A stretch of DNA of 64,000 bases, taken from the NCBI GenBank assembly GCA_963812795.1, contig CAWEWG010000005.1:62001-126000 (forward strand). The letters run 5' to 3'. How positions within the stretch are numbered: the stretch's first letter is position 1; the number at the start of each line of letters is the position of its first letter. A program made the position numbers and the translations under genes. Positions 36,682 through 46,398 of this stretch are shown one piece after another. This DNA comes from Hyphomicrobium_A sp963812795 (GTDB lineage Bacteria; Pseudomonadota; Alphaproteobacteria; Rhizobiales; Hyphomicrobiaceae). The notes beneath the pieces are model-generated. The model was not told where the DNA came from. It saw nothing but the letters and a program-made list of their open reading frames with translations, and did not search any database.

Positions 36682-38484
36682 ATGCCCGCTCGTTCAACGC
36701 GCGATATGCGCGACCCACGTGGTCCATCAGCCGGTTGCGAGGCTACGCTTCCGCGCGGCCGCCGCCGCGCGCTAGCGCGCGACGCTTCTGAATTCCTCGG
36801 ACTGCTCGCAAAGACATTCTCCAGCTTGCCTGGAGACGTAATTGCAGCTTCGATCGTCATAAATCTATTGGGGCTCGCCCTGCCGTTAGCCATCCTTCAA
36901 GTCTACGATCGGGTCATCCCTCACGCTGCCACGTCCACCCTGCTCTTTCTCATACTCGGCGTATGTCTTGCTTTGGTCCTCGAAGGGATCCTGCGCATTA
37001 CGCGCAGTCAAGTGATCGCGTGGGGGGCGATGAAGGAGGCCTGGAAGACCAATGTCGACGCCGCATCACGCGTCGCTTTGGCGCCTGCGCGGCTGGTTGA
37101 CCGGGAGCCCCCGGCCCGTTGGATGCAGCGATTTCAGGCCGTCGGCACGACCGCGGATTTTCAACTCAGTCCTTTGCTGCTGGTTCTTGTCGACCTGCCA
37201 TTCATGTTGATCTTCCTTGCATTGCTCTTTGCGATAAGCGGCTTGCTCGCAACAATCCCACTACTCCTGTTCTTGCTATTTGGGGTCGGAGCCATCGGGC
37301 GCGGCAGAGAGCTCAGAGCCGCGACAGTGGACCGTGCGATCGCTGAAGCGAAAATTCGCGACTTCTTGGTCGAGGCCCTTAATGGGATCGTCACCGTCAA
37401 GGCGGTCGCCATGGAGCAACAGGTCTTGCGCCGGTTCGAACGCTTGGCGGAGCAGGCCTCCGGTAGCACGTATAATCTCGTGCGCCTCTCGGACGATGCG
37501 CAGAGCTTCGGCTCCCTGGTTTCGACCCTCACTCAGATGACGACGGCCACAGTTGGTGCTGTCCTCGCGATCAACGGCGAAATCTCGATTGGCGCGCTGG
37601 CCTGCTGCACCATGCTCTCCGGCCGCGTAATACAGCCGCTTCTACGCCTCGTCTCCGCATGGAACGAGATCCAGGCGGTGATGGTGGCCCGGGAGACGGC
37701 AAAGCCCATTTTCGAGCTACCTCAGAATATTCGAGTCAAGGCAGAGGTCAAAGCAGGTCAACCGCTCCCTGCGCGGGTCACATTCGACAACGTTACGTTT
37801 GCGCACGAGGGCGAAGTGGTTCCGGTGCTCGAGGCTGCGAACCTTTTGGTCAATCCGGGGGAAATCATCGCCATTACGGGGCCTGATGGAATTGGCAAGT
37901 CGACAACTGCGCGGCTCGCGGTGGGGCAGCTGAACCCGCAGATCGGTCAAATATTGATCGATGACACGCCAGCTGCGCAAGCTGGAGCAGGCGCTTGTGG
38001 GACCCTTGCTATGGTCGACCATCAGGTCGCGTCCATACGGGGCACGGTACTTAACAATCTCACCATGTTTCGCGATGGCGAGGGCGTCGATGCAGCTCGA
38101 GAGGCAGCGCGCCTAATCGGTCTTGAGGACGACATCAATCGACTGCCCCGGGGCTACGAGACCCGGCTCGGAGATGCCGCCGCGGAGGCGCTGCCCCCGG
38201 GTCTCCTGCAGCGCATCGTGATCGCACGAGCCATCGCGAGCCAACCGCGCCTCCTCATTCTCGATGAGGCCAATAGCTCGTTTGACTACCGAAGCGATCG
38301 GATGTTGGCCCGTGGCCTCCTCACTCTCAAGCAACAGGTTACGATCATCATCATCACGAACCGGCCGTCGTTTGCGGCAATTGCCGACCGGATCGTAACA
38401 ATAGTCGACGGCAAGTTCGTCGAGCTCGAAGTAGAGCAGCCAAAAATCAACTCGGTTGTAAAATCCGCAGAGGCCATCGCATGA
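36682..38484 (+). CDS. Type I secretion ABC exporter subunit 1
   Basis: A 600-aa half-transporter: about six helices (residues ~45-290), then an ATPase domain. Walker A is GPDGIGKST near 398-406 and Walker B is LLILDEAN near 523, with the catalytic Glu. The signature (normally LSGGQ) reads LPPGLLQR near 503, and the H-loop position (normally THR) reads TNRPS, so no H-loop His is present. The first in-frame ATG is at 36502, but the family-like part starts near 36682; neither start has a good ribosome site. It overlaps subunit 2 by 4 bases and probably pairs with it to export the divergent adhesin. Confidence 0.8.
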   Translation: MPARSTRDMRDPRGPSAGCEATLPRGRRRALARDASEFLGLLAKTFSSLPGDVIAASIVINLLGLALPLAILQVYDRVIPHAATSTLLFLILGVCLALVLEGILRITRSQVIAWGAMKEAWKTNVDAASRVALAPARLVDREPPARWMQRFQAVGTTADFQLSPLLLVLVDLPFMLIFLALLFAISGLLATIPLLLFLLFGVGAIGRGRELRAATVDRAIAEAKIRDFLVEALNGIVTVKAVAMEQQVLRRFERLAEQASGSTYNLVRLSDDAQSFGSLVSTLTQMTTATVGAVLAINGEISIGALACCTMLSGRVIQPLLRLVSAWNEIQAVMVARETAKPIFELPQNIRVKAEVKAGQPLPARVTFDNVTFAHEGEVVPVLEAANLLVNPGEIIAITGPDGIGKSTTARLAVGQLNPQIGQILIDDTPAAQAGAGACGTLAMVDHQVASIRGTVLNNLTMFRDGEGVDAAREAARLIGLEDDINRLPRGYETRLGDAAAEALPPGLLQRIVIARAIASQPRLLILDEANSSFDYRSDRMLARGLLTLKQQVTIIIITNRPSFAAIADRIVTIVDGKFVELEVEQPKINSVVKSAEAIA

Positions 38485-40694
38485 GCGGGCCCCGCGACGC
38501 TGCCGACACGCGGAACCAAGATGGGCATGCAGGGGCGCATGCTTCAGTCGACCGCCTAAAACGACTTGCCGCCGAGTTCGAGACCGTAAATCCGTCGATC
38601 AAGCTAGCTGAAGGGATAGGTGCATTCGAACAGCTGCTGCTCGAAATTTTGACGGCAGTCGGCTGGCGCGGCGACCAGCGCCGATTGTTCGAAGCCCTGC
38701 CTCACATTGACCCGATCGCATCCTTCACCATGCTAAGAGCCGTCCTGGCGCATTTGGACGTCAGCCTCATCCAAGCCCCGCACAACGGCGGCGCGCTAGC
38801 AACGACATATTTTCCCTGCCTTGTCGTCGATGGCGAAAATAGCTGTCGCCTGGTTACAGCCAGCGCGACTGGGGAGACGCGCGTTTATGATCTGACCACA
38901 CGCTACGAAGGTGGCGACCTCGGCTCGCGGCGCGGATCCATCTACCTACTCAGGCTCGACAAAGCCGACGAGGACTCCGACAGATCGCCCGTAGATGGGT
39001 TTGTCGGCCACGTTCTGCGTATGCTGCGAAGCCAGATCATCCGCGTTGCAGCATATTCCGCCTTGATAAGTGTATTGGGGATCGTGCTTTCGTTGTACGT
39101 CCTCGTGGTCTACGACTTGGTCATCGCGACAGGGTCTCTCGATACACTGGCATTTCTTGCGGTGGGCGCAATAATTGTACTCGCCGGCGAGTTGCGCTTG
39201 CATGTCCTCAGGTCCAATGCGATCGCCTATATTGCTGCCCGCTTCGACGGCATCGTTTCGATACGGGCGCTTTCTTCCGTCCTAAGTCTTCCGCTGGCAT
39301 TGACCGAGCGGGCGCCGCTATCCTCGCAACTGTCCCGTTTCCGTCAATTCGAGATCGGGCGCGAGTTGTTTGCTGGAAGCCTCGCGTCAGCCCTACTTGA
39401 TCTGCCTTTCACGCTCCTATTCGTCGCGATGCTGTTTGTCCTCGGCGGCTCCTTGGGCTTTCTTCCGCTCGGCATCTCACTTGCGATTGTCGTTATCGCA
39501 ACGCTGTGCGCCCCGATCACCGTCTCTCAGATCGCAAGGGTTGGGACCAACAAGCTAAAGTCAGAGGCGATCCTGCTTGAGCTCACGGGCAAACTTGGAA
39601 CCATTAGGAGCGCGTCAGCCGAGACAACGTGGCTCGCGCGCTACGGCGACAGCCTAGCCTCATACGAGCGGTCTCGCTTCGACAATGTGCAACTCAGCTC
39701 AACTCTACAGGTCGTCACGAGTTCATTGGTTGCTTTTGCCGGCGTCGCGACGTTGGGAGTCGGCGCGCAGCGCGTGATGGATGGCTCTATGTCAGTGGGC
39801 GAGCTGGTCGCCGCCATGATGATTGTATGGCGGATTCTGCTGCCCGTGCAGATCGTGTCCCTCAACCTGCCACGCTTGCGGCAGATCCGAACTACCATTG
39901 GCCAAGTCAACGACCTAGCGCGCATGCGCCCCGAGAGAGAAGACGCTATTCCGATGGTGTTTCGTCGTTTGGGCGGCAGCATAAGTGCGTCGGGGCTTTA
40001 CCTCAGCTTGGGCGCCCGGCAGGAACCCCAACTCAGGGGAGTCAATCTCGAGGTTAGTGCGGGTGAGATCGTTGCGGTAACGGGCGCAAGCGGAAGCGGC
40101 AAATCCACCCTCCTCAAAATACTGCTCGGGCTCTACCCGCAATATATGGGCACTGTGCGACTGGGTGGGCTTGATATGCGCCAGCTCGATCCCGCAGAAA
40201 TTCGCTCAGCTATTGGCTATGCGCCCCAACAGCCGACCTTCTTTTACGGGAGCGTAGCTGCAAACCTTAGGTTTGCTTGTCCCAGTGCAACGGACGCCGA
40301 CATAGTCGAGGCGTTGGCCACCGTCGGCATATACCTGCCTAATCCAACGTTGCCCGATGGCATAGAGACCAGGATTAGTGGCACAGGAGCCCGATTGTTC
40401 TCGCAAGGGATGCTGTGCCGCCTCTCGCTCGCACGTGCGTTCGTCAAGAAGTCGTCGATCCTCCTGCTCGATGACCCGGGTAACGGCCTCGACCGCGTTG
40501 GGGACACCGCGCTGACCGCTCATTTGAATTCTATCCGCGGCAACACGACCGTGCTGCTCGTCACCGCGCGCCCCAGCCATATGCGCATAGCCGACCGCGT
40601 CGTGGTGATGAGTGCGGGCGTCATCGTCGCAAATGGGAAGCCCGACATCATCGTGCCGAAGATCATAGAGCGCATTGCATCGAGCGCGGCTTAG
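38481..40694 (+). CDS. Type I secretion ABC exporter subunit 2
   Basis: A 737-aa exporter half. The first ~160 residues resemble the inactive C39-peptidase-like domain of HlyB-type exporters (WRGDQRRLFEALPHIDP, then FPCLVVDGENSC). A six-helix membrane domain follows to about 460, then an ATPase. Walker A is GASGSGKST near 534-542. The signature reads FSQGMLCR near 641. Walker B is ILLLDDPG near 659, with Asp where the catalytic Glu is expected. The H-loop is TARPS, without His. It overlaps subunit 1 (ATGA) and precedes the HlyD gene by 38 bases. A heterodimer with subunit 1 is likely, with ATPase activity possibly asymmetric. Confidence 0.85.
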   Translation: MSGPRDAADTRNQDGHAGAHASVDRLKRLAAEFETVNPSIKLAEGIGAFEQLLLEILTAVGWRGDQRRLFEALPHIDPIASFTMLRAVLAHLDVSLIQAPHNGGALATTYFPCLVVDGENSCRLVTASATGETRVYDLTTRYEGGDLGSRRGSIYLLRLDKADEDSDRSPVDGFVGHVLRMLRSQIIRVAAYSALISVLGIVLSLYVLVVYDLVIATGSLDTLAFLAVGAIIVLAGELRLHVLRSNAIAYIAARFDGIVSIRALSSVLSLPLALTERAPLSSQLSRFRQFEIGRELFAGSLASALLDLPFTLLFVAMLFVLGGSLGFLPLGISLAIVVIATLCAPITVSQIARVGTNKLKSEAILLELTGKLGTIRSASAETTWLARYGDSLASYERSRFDNVQLSSTLQVVTSSLVAFAGVATLGVGAQRVMDGSMSVGELVAAMMIVWRILLPVQIVSLNLPRLRQIRTTIGQVNDLARMRPEREDAIPMVFRRLGGSISASGLYLSLGARQEPQLRGVNLEVSAGEIVAVTGASGSGKSTLLKILLGLYPQYMGTVRLGGLDMRQLDPAEIRSAIGYAPQQPTFFYGSVAANLRFACPSATDADIVEALATVGIYLPNPTLPDGIETRISGTGARLFSQGMLCRLSLARAFVKKSSILLLDDPGNGLDRVGDTALTAHLNSIRGNTTVLLVTARPSHMRIADRVVVMSAGVIVANGKPDIIVPKIIERIASSAA

Positions 40695-40732
40695 CAACGC
40701 GGTCGACGCACGTCCGCCGAGGAAAAACCAAC

Positions 40733-42071
40733 ATGCGCAGTCCCAGAATAATTACCGTTGCTCCCTCCAAGGCGCCCGATTGGCTGACAACACCAATCGA
40801 GTTCGAGGATCAGATCAAAATTCGCATTCGCCGCAATTCGATGCGGATCATCGTGGTCATCGTCGCCGGGTTATTGGTGTGGTCCGCGGTCGCGCCAATC
40901 AGGGAACTTTCCATCGCACACGGCCAGCTCATCCCATTGTATGAAGTGCGGTCAATTCAACACTTGGAGGGCGGTATCGTCGATGAGATTCTCGTCGCCG
41001 AAGGGCAATTGGTCGACAAAGGTCAACCGTTGATGCGACTGCAACCCGCTGGGATGGAATCTGAGCTTGCTACGTTGCGTGTGCGTGCTCACAATCTGAC
41101 CCTGGAAAAAATGCGAGCAGAGGCCCTTCTAGCCCATCGCGACATGGACACTCGTTCGCTCCACGATATTAGCGCGGATCTGATTGCAAACCACGTCCAA
41201 GTGCATCAGCTGCGCCTCGAGCAACGGACGAAGGAGCACGATGTTCTGAGTTCGCGCATTGCTCAAAAGAAGGCGGAAATAGCTGGACTCGAGTTCACAA
41301 ATTCCCATGCAGCACAGATTGATAGAAATGCAAAAGGAGCGGCTCGAGGGCAGACAAACGCTGCACGCAAGCGGTGCCATGTCAAAGAAGCAGGTGTTGG
41401 AGGTGGAGAGCCTCTACGAGCAGGCCCGCATCCAGTTGCGAGAAAGCGAGCGCAAGCTTGCGATGGCGAAAGAAGAGCTTCCCGAGGCGGAGATAACCTT
41501 GGGTGAAGCAAACGCAAAAGCGCGCACGCTCTGGAGTGAAGAACTGTCAAAGGCTTCGAGCGAACTTGCGGAGGTTCAAGAATCAATCAGGAAACATGCT
41601 GATCAAGTCGACAGATTGGTGGTCCGTTCGCCAATTCGAGGTCGGGTCCAGAATATGGTCCAACGCTCGCCAGGTGAGGTCGTCCCCCCGGGGGAGAGCA
41701 TCCTACGTATTGTACCGGTTGGAGACGATCTCGTAGCTGAGGTTCGAGTCAAACCCGAAGATGTTGCCGAAGTGACGTTGGGAGATCAAGCAGACGTCAA
41801 GGTGAGCGCATTCGACTATGCGAGGTTCGGAAAACTGAAGGGTGAAGTCACGTCGATCTCTCCGACAACATTTGAGACCGACGATCACCAATTCTATTAC
41901 AAGGCGCTTATCCGTTTGGATCCGAAGCGCTCCACTGCATTCGCACCTTACGCGCGCCTCCAGCCCGGCATGACGGTTGATGCTGACATAATTTCCGGAA
42001 GCAAATCGCTGCTTAGGTACATGTTGAAGCCGGTTTTTCGCGGAGTCGATGTCGCGTTCACCGAGCGGTGA
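40733..42071 (+). pseudogene. HlyD-family periplasmic adaptor, frameshifted near 41300
   Basis: Membrane-fusion protein that would link the ABC exporter to an outer-membrane channel. N-terminal helix MRIIVVIVAGLLVWSAVAP (~residues 37-55), a lipoyl half HLEGGIVDEILVAEGQLVDKG near 78, a long coiled coil, then the second lipoyl half VVRSPIRGRVQNMVQRSPGE and a beta-barrel to PVFRGVDVAFTER. The first frame is open to about 41330 and the rest continues one base over from about 41300, consistent with one extra base in the CCC at 41307. Without that base the gene would be about 446 codons, normal for the family. No TolC-like gene is nearby. Confidence 0.8.
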
Positions 42072-42564
42072 GCGCTTTCAAGGTCACCTGCCTGTCAGTA
42101 CGCTGCCGTCGGCTCTGAAGTCCGCTGTTGGCCCTTAGTGCCTGCAGGCTCACGCCCGCTTTTGACCAGCTTCGCCCATGACTTTGATGTCTCTAGACTT
42201 GGCTCTCGTTAATTCCACATCACGTCGGGAGCCAAATGTGTCTGCGACTGACGATTCCCAAACTGCCCACCAACCTCGGCTGCCATCACCGCAGGAAACG
42301 CAGGGTTCGATCCCCAATTCGCGCACCAAACCTCGTACGGCTGTCGCCGCCGTTGGAGCAGGAAACTGCGGTGCTTGCTGGTGACGCGCTGGATTGTAGT
42401 CAAGCCGACAAGATCGAGATCAGGGACTGCCCAAAGGCACTCATTCCCGTTTCGCGATCAGATTCAAATTCCTAGCGCGGCTGCGCAGAATGTTAGGTTG
42501 AAAGTTAGGTCAGCTTTTGTGCCGTCCAAACGACACCGAAAATGTTGAACAAAATCAGTCTGAA
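42072..42564. other. Intergenic region between secretion operon and tRNA-Val
   Basis: About 490 bases with no convincing gene. At 42301-42328 CAGGGTTCGATCCCC, then AATTCGCGCACCA, looks like the T-arm and acceptor end of a tRNA, with no matching 5' half upstream. It may be an attachment-site copy or a decayed tRNA. Otherwise there is no repeat or promoter I can support. Confidence 0.3.
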
Positions 42565-42639
42565 TGGTGGGCGGTATAGGGATTGAACCTATGACCCCAC
42601 GCGTGTGAAGCGTGTGCTCTACCGCTGAGCTAACCGCCC
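42565..42639 (-). tRNA. tRNA-Val(CAC)
   Basis: Minus-strand cloverleaf: acceptor GGGCGGT pairs with ACCGCCC, discriminator A and encoded CCA at 42565-42567. D-arm AGCTCAGCGGTAGAGC, anticodon stem CACGC/GCGTG enclosing TTCACAC, giving anticodon CAC (reads GUG Val). T-arm ATAGGTTCAATCCCTAT is intact. tRNA 3' ends are common integration sites, of interest given the integrase remnant 11 kb away. Confidence 0.95.
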
Positions 42640-42742
42640 GACCGCATGCGCATATATCACGCGCCGGGCGGACCTTATGCGAGGCCCCGCCCGCAACTGT
42701 CAAGGCACCAGGCGACCGCCCGGCGCCGGCGCGAACAGCCGC

Positions 42743-43021
42743 TCAGGCCAACTTGGCTTCGCCGGCGCGCAACTTGATGGAATCGATTTCCGAGGACGAC
42801 AGGGAGCGCACGACCCGCAGCGCCGCTTCCTCGGAAGCCCCGGCTTTCTTGCGCGCCGCCTCGACGGCCTTGTCGGCCGATCCGATGGCGACGTTGAAGA
42901 ACTGGAACGTCGGCGAGGTGAGTTCCGCCGGGCGCCACTTGGCGCCCTCGGGCTGGATTCTGGGGACGCCGGGGATTGTCAGCTGAACAACCCATCCGGA
43001 AGCTGCTGCATTTTCGCTCAT
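42743..43021 (-). CDS. Conserved hypothetical protein
   Basis: A 92-aa protein starting MSENAAASGWVVQLTIPGVP, with the middle SPTFQFFNVAIGSADKAVEA and a C-terminal helix ALRVVRSLSSSEIDSIKLRA. The ATG at 43021 begins the recognisable part; the longer frame to 43339 is GC-rich shadow. No function is known. It lies between tRNA-Val and the divergent RND transporter. Confidence 0.6.
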   Translation of the reverse strand: MSENAAASGWVVQLTIPGVPRIQPEGAKWRPAELTSPTFQFFNVAIGSADKAVEAARKKAGASEEAALRVVRSLSSSEIDSIKLRAGEAKLA

Positions 43022-43266
43022 GCGCGGCACTATCGTCTGCGCCGCCGCTGGGCGCAAGCCGCATCCAGGTGCGTCATCAGGGGACGAGCGCGAACGAATT
43101 GGCGCGGAAGGGGCAAAATTGCTCGCCCCTTCACAGTCCGTGCGGCAAATGCAACGATCCGCCCGCATGTGCCGATTCCGCGTGACGCGCGGCGGACTTG
43201 CACGGAACAACGAAGCATCGGCCGCTGCTAAGCAAAAGCCCAAAAAATGCGCCGACGGGGGAGCCA

Positions 43267-45594
43267 ATGGGTAACGCTGAAGAGCAGCACCGCAACTTCG
43301 TGTTTTCTTTGGGCCTGGAGAGGCTCGGCCTCGTTGCACTGAAGGCCCCCACGCTCGTCGCCGTCTTCGCCGTCATTGCCACCATCCTCGGCCTCATGGG
43401 CGTTCTCAGGCTGCAGGTCGACGATTCCCTGTCCGAGCTGTTTCGCACCAACACCGAGGAATTCCGCCGCTACGAGGCGATCGACAAGCGCTTTCCCTCC
43501 AGCGAGTACGACGTGCTGGTCGTGGTCGAAGGGCCCGACCTCTTGAAGCGCAAGCAACTCGAGGCCTTCGCCGGGCTGACGACGGAACTGCAACTCGTCG
43601 ACGGCGTCTCCGGCCTCGTCTCCATGCTGTCGGCGCGCACCAAGCCCGATGCGTCGGGGTATGCAGCCCCGCTCGTGCCCGACGAATTGCCGGAGGATGG
43701 TCCGGCCTACGATGCGATGATCGCCACCCTCAAAGCCAACGACATCGTCAAGGGCAAGTTCCTTTCCGACGACGGCGAGTTGGCGATGATCATCATCGCG
43801 CTCGATCGCAAGGTCGTGGAGGAGAAGACCGCCAGGGTGGTTATCGGCGAGATCAACACCGTGGTCGACGAGCAGCTGAAGGATACGGGGCTGGTCGCCA
43901 AGATGACCGGCGCGCCAGTGATGCAGCTGGAGATCCGCAACGCCGTCGAGCGCGATCAGCTCCTCTACAACGGCCTCGGGCTCCTGTTCGGCGCCGTCAT
44001 CGCCGTCATCTTCTTCCGCCGCGTATCCCTGATGCTGGTGGCGGCGCTGCCGCCGCTGCTGGCGGTGATCTGGTCGCTCGGCATCCTCGGCTGGATGGGG
44101 TTCAAGCTGAACCTCTTCCTCAACGTCATGACCCCGTTGATCATGGTCATGGGTTTCGCCGACAGCATGCAGATGGTGTCCGCTATCCGCATCCGGTTGC
44201 GCGAAGGAGACGATCGTTATCAGGCGGTGCGCTTTGCCGTCACCATCGTCGGGCCGGCCTGCGTGCTGGCACACGGCGTCGCCCTGCTGGCGTTTCTCGC
44301 CTTGCTGTTCTCCGATTCAGGCCTGATCCGCACGTTCGGCGAGGCCGGCGCCATCGCCGTCTGCGTGTCGTTCGTCGCCGTCATTCTGGTGTTGCCGATC
44401 CTCGCGGTCATGTTCATCCGCAACGAGGAGACGCTGGCCAAGGACCACACGCCGGCCGACGCCCTGATGGACAGCCTTGGCACCATCGTCGGCGAGATCG
44501 TCGACCGCGTCGTGCACCGGCCCTATCTCTATTCGCTCTTGGGCATAGCGCTGTTCTTCCTGTTCGGGGCCGCCTTCGCCGACCTGCCGACGCGCTACCG
44601 ACTTGCCGATCAGGTGCCCGATCGCGAGCAGGCGCTCGATGCGACGAGCCGCATCGACCAGAAGCTTACCGGCGCCAATCCGGTGCACGTGATGATCGAG
44701 TGGAAGGACGGCACGCCGCTCTATTCGCCTAAGACGCTCGGCGTCATCGGCCAGGTGCACAACGCCCTCGAGAAGGAAGCCGGATTGGGTAACGTGTGGT
44801 CGGTCGAGAGCTTGCGGCGCTGGTTGCGCGAGGCGGGCGACGACAACATAGAGACCGTGCAGAAGTTCGTCGGCTTCCTGCCTGACCATCTCGTGCGCCG
44901 CTTCATTGCCGCTGAGAGTAACGCCGTGCTGGTCACCGGCCGACTGCCGGACGTCAACTCCAGCCACATTCTGCCGGTGGTCGAGAAGATCGACCACTCG
45001 CTCGACCCGATCCGCGCCGCCAACCCGAGCTACCAGATTTCCGTCACCGGCTTGCCGGCGATTGCCGCCCGCAACAGCGCCCGCATGATCGATCAGTTGA
45101 AGGAGAGCATTCCGATCTGCGTCGCCTTTGCCGGGATCATGCTCGGCCTCGCCTTCCGCTCGCCGTTCGTTGCCGTCGTCAGCCTCCTGCCGGGCCTCTT
45201 CCCCGTTTTGGCGTCCGGCGCGCTGCTGTGGGCGCAGGGCGCGGGGCTCGAGTTCGCTTCGGTGGTGGCGCTGCTCGTCGTCTTCGGTCTCGGCATCGAC
45301 GCGCTCATCCACTTCCTCAATCGCTTGCGATTGGAGGAACGCAAGGGCGATGCGCCCGAGCACGCCATCCGTCGCGCGCGCGTGCTGGTTGGCCCGGCCA
45401 TCATCCTGACGACCATCGTGCTCGCTTTCGGTCTCGGCGTGACGGTGTTCTCCGACCTGCCGTCGCTGCGCACCTTCGGCCTCGTCTGCGGCTTTACGCT
45501 GCTCGCCTCGCTGATCGCCGACCTCGTCTTCCTGCCGGCGACGATCATGGTCGGGCGGCGGCTATGGCCGCACAAGCCGGGCGATCCGGACTAG
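43267..45594 (+). CDS. RND-family (MMPL-like) exporter
   Basis: A 775-aa membrane protein with twelve predicted helices in two halves, each with a large periplasmic loop. The first loop contains DDSLSELFRTNTEEFRRYEA, and the second half includes NSARMIDQLKESIPICVAFA. The pattern matches hydrophobe/lipid exporters such as HpnN and related MMPL proteins, but it lacks the hopanoid gene context. The ATG at 43267 has GGGGGAG upstream. Its stop overlaps the convergent gph stop by 4 bases. Substrate unknown, perhaps lipid-like. Confidence 0.8.
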   Translation: MGNAEEQHRNFVFSLGLERLGLVALKAPTLVAVFAVIATILGLMGVLRLQVDDSLSELFRTNTEEFRRYEAIDKRFPSSEYDVLVVVEGPDLLKRKQLEAFAGLTTELQLVDGVSGLVSMLSARTKPDASGYAAPLVPDELPEDGPAYDAMIATLKANDIVKGKFLSDDGELAMIIIALDRKVVEEKTARVVIGEINTVVDEQLKDTGLVAKMTGAPVMQLEIRNAVERDQLLYNGLGLLFGAVIAVIFFRRVSLMLVAALPPLLAVIWSLGILGWMGFKLNLFLNVMTPLIMVMGFADSMQMVSAIRIRLREGDDRYQAVRFAVTIVGPACVLAHGVALLAFLALLFSDSGLIRTFGEAGAIAVCVSFVAVILVLPILAVMFIRNEETLAKDHTPADALMDSLGTIVGEIVDRVVHRPYLYSLLGIALFFLFGAAFADLPTRYRLADQVPDREQALDATSRIDQKLTGANPVHVMIEWKDGTPLYSPKTLGVIGQVHNALEKEAGLGNVWSVESLRRWLREAGDDNIETVQKFVGFLPDHLVRRFIAAESNAVLVTGRLPDVNSSHILPVVEKIDHSLDPIRAANPSYQISVTGLPAIAARNSARMIDQLKESIPICVAFAGIMLGLAFRSPFVAVVSLLPGLFPVLASGALLWAQGAGLEFASVVALLVVFGLGIDALIHFLNRLRLEERKGDAPEHAIRRARVLVGPAIILTTIVLAFGLGVTVFSDLPSLRTFGLVCGFTLLASLIADLVFLPATIMVGRRLWPHKPGDPD

Positions 45595-46262
45595 GACGGC
45601 ATCAGCCGCGCGATGGCCGGCTCCAGCTCGTTGAAGTGGTCGATGACGACGTCGGGGGAGAACTCGCGCACGGGCGTTTCCGTGTAGCCGAAGCTGACGC
45701 CGATGACCGGCACGCCCGCCGCCTTCGCCGTCGCAACGTCGACGCCGCTATCGCCGATCATGATGGCGCGCGTCTTGTCGCCGCCGGCCATGGCGATGGT
45801 GCCGAGCAGCGCATCGGGATGCGGTTTGGCCGATCGCAGCGTGTCGCGCCCGGCGACCGCCGTGAAGTACCGGCTCATGTCGAGCGCATCGAGCAGCAGG
45901 CGCGACATGCCTTCCATCTTGTTGGTGCACACCGCGAGCTTCACACCGGCGGCCTGGAACTTGGCGAGCAGCGGCAGCAGCCCTTCGAACGGCCGGCTGC
46001 CGACGGCGATGTGGCTGCCGTAATAGTCGAGATAGCGTGCGAGCAGCGCCTCGTGCTGAGCCGGGGTCATGCGGTCGGCCGCCGGCCCCACGGCGCGCTC
46101 GATCATGTGCCGCGCGCCGTACCCGACGAACGGCCGCAGGGTCTCCTCGTCGACCCGAGGCAGGCCCAGGTGATCCATGACGTGATTGGTCGAGGCGACG
46201 AGATCCGGCGCCGTGTCGACGAGCGTTCCGTCAAGATCGAAGACTAGGGTCAGGTCGCGCAT
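45591..46262 (-). CDS. gph: Phosphoglycolate phosphatase
   Basis: HAD-superfamily phosphatase, 223 aa. Motif I is FDLDGTLVDTAPDL near 8-21, motif II AVCTNKM near 108, motif III Lys in SAKPHPD near 142-148, and motif IV IGDSGVDVATA near 165. Gph removes 2-phosphoglycolate made from damaged DNA ends or by Rubisco. The residues fit Gph well, although close HAD phosphatases of other specificity cannot be excluded. It is divergent from the aldehyde dehydrogenase gene. Confidence 0.85.
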   Translation of the reverse strand: MRDLTLVFDLDGTLVDTAPDLVASTNHVMDHLGLPRVDEETLRPFVGYGARHMIERAVGPAADRMTPAQHEALLARYLDYYGSHIAVGSRPFEGLLPLLAKFQAAGVKLAVCTNKMEGMSRLLLDALDMSRYFTAVAGRDTLRSAKPHPDALLGTIAMAGGDKTRAIMIGDSGVDVATAKAAGVPVIGVSFGYTETPVREFSPDVVIDHFNELEPAIARLMPS

Positions 46263-46398
46263 GCATCCTCGGATAGCGCACGACGGGCGACGACGAGAGC
46301 CGCCGTGGCGCCGCAGGCGGGGTTATGTACCTTGAAACCGGGGGGAGCGCATCTTAGACAAAGGCAGGCCTGCCCGCCGCTCGTAACCCGGTGTCGCC

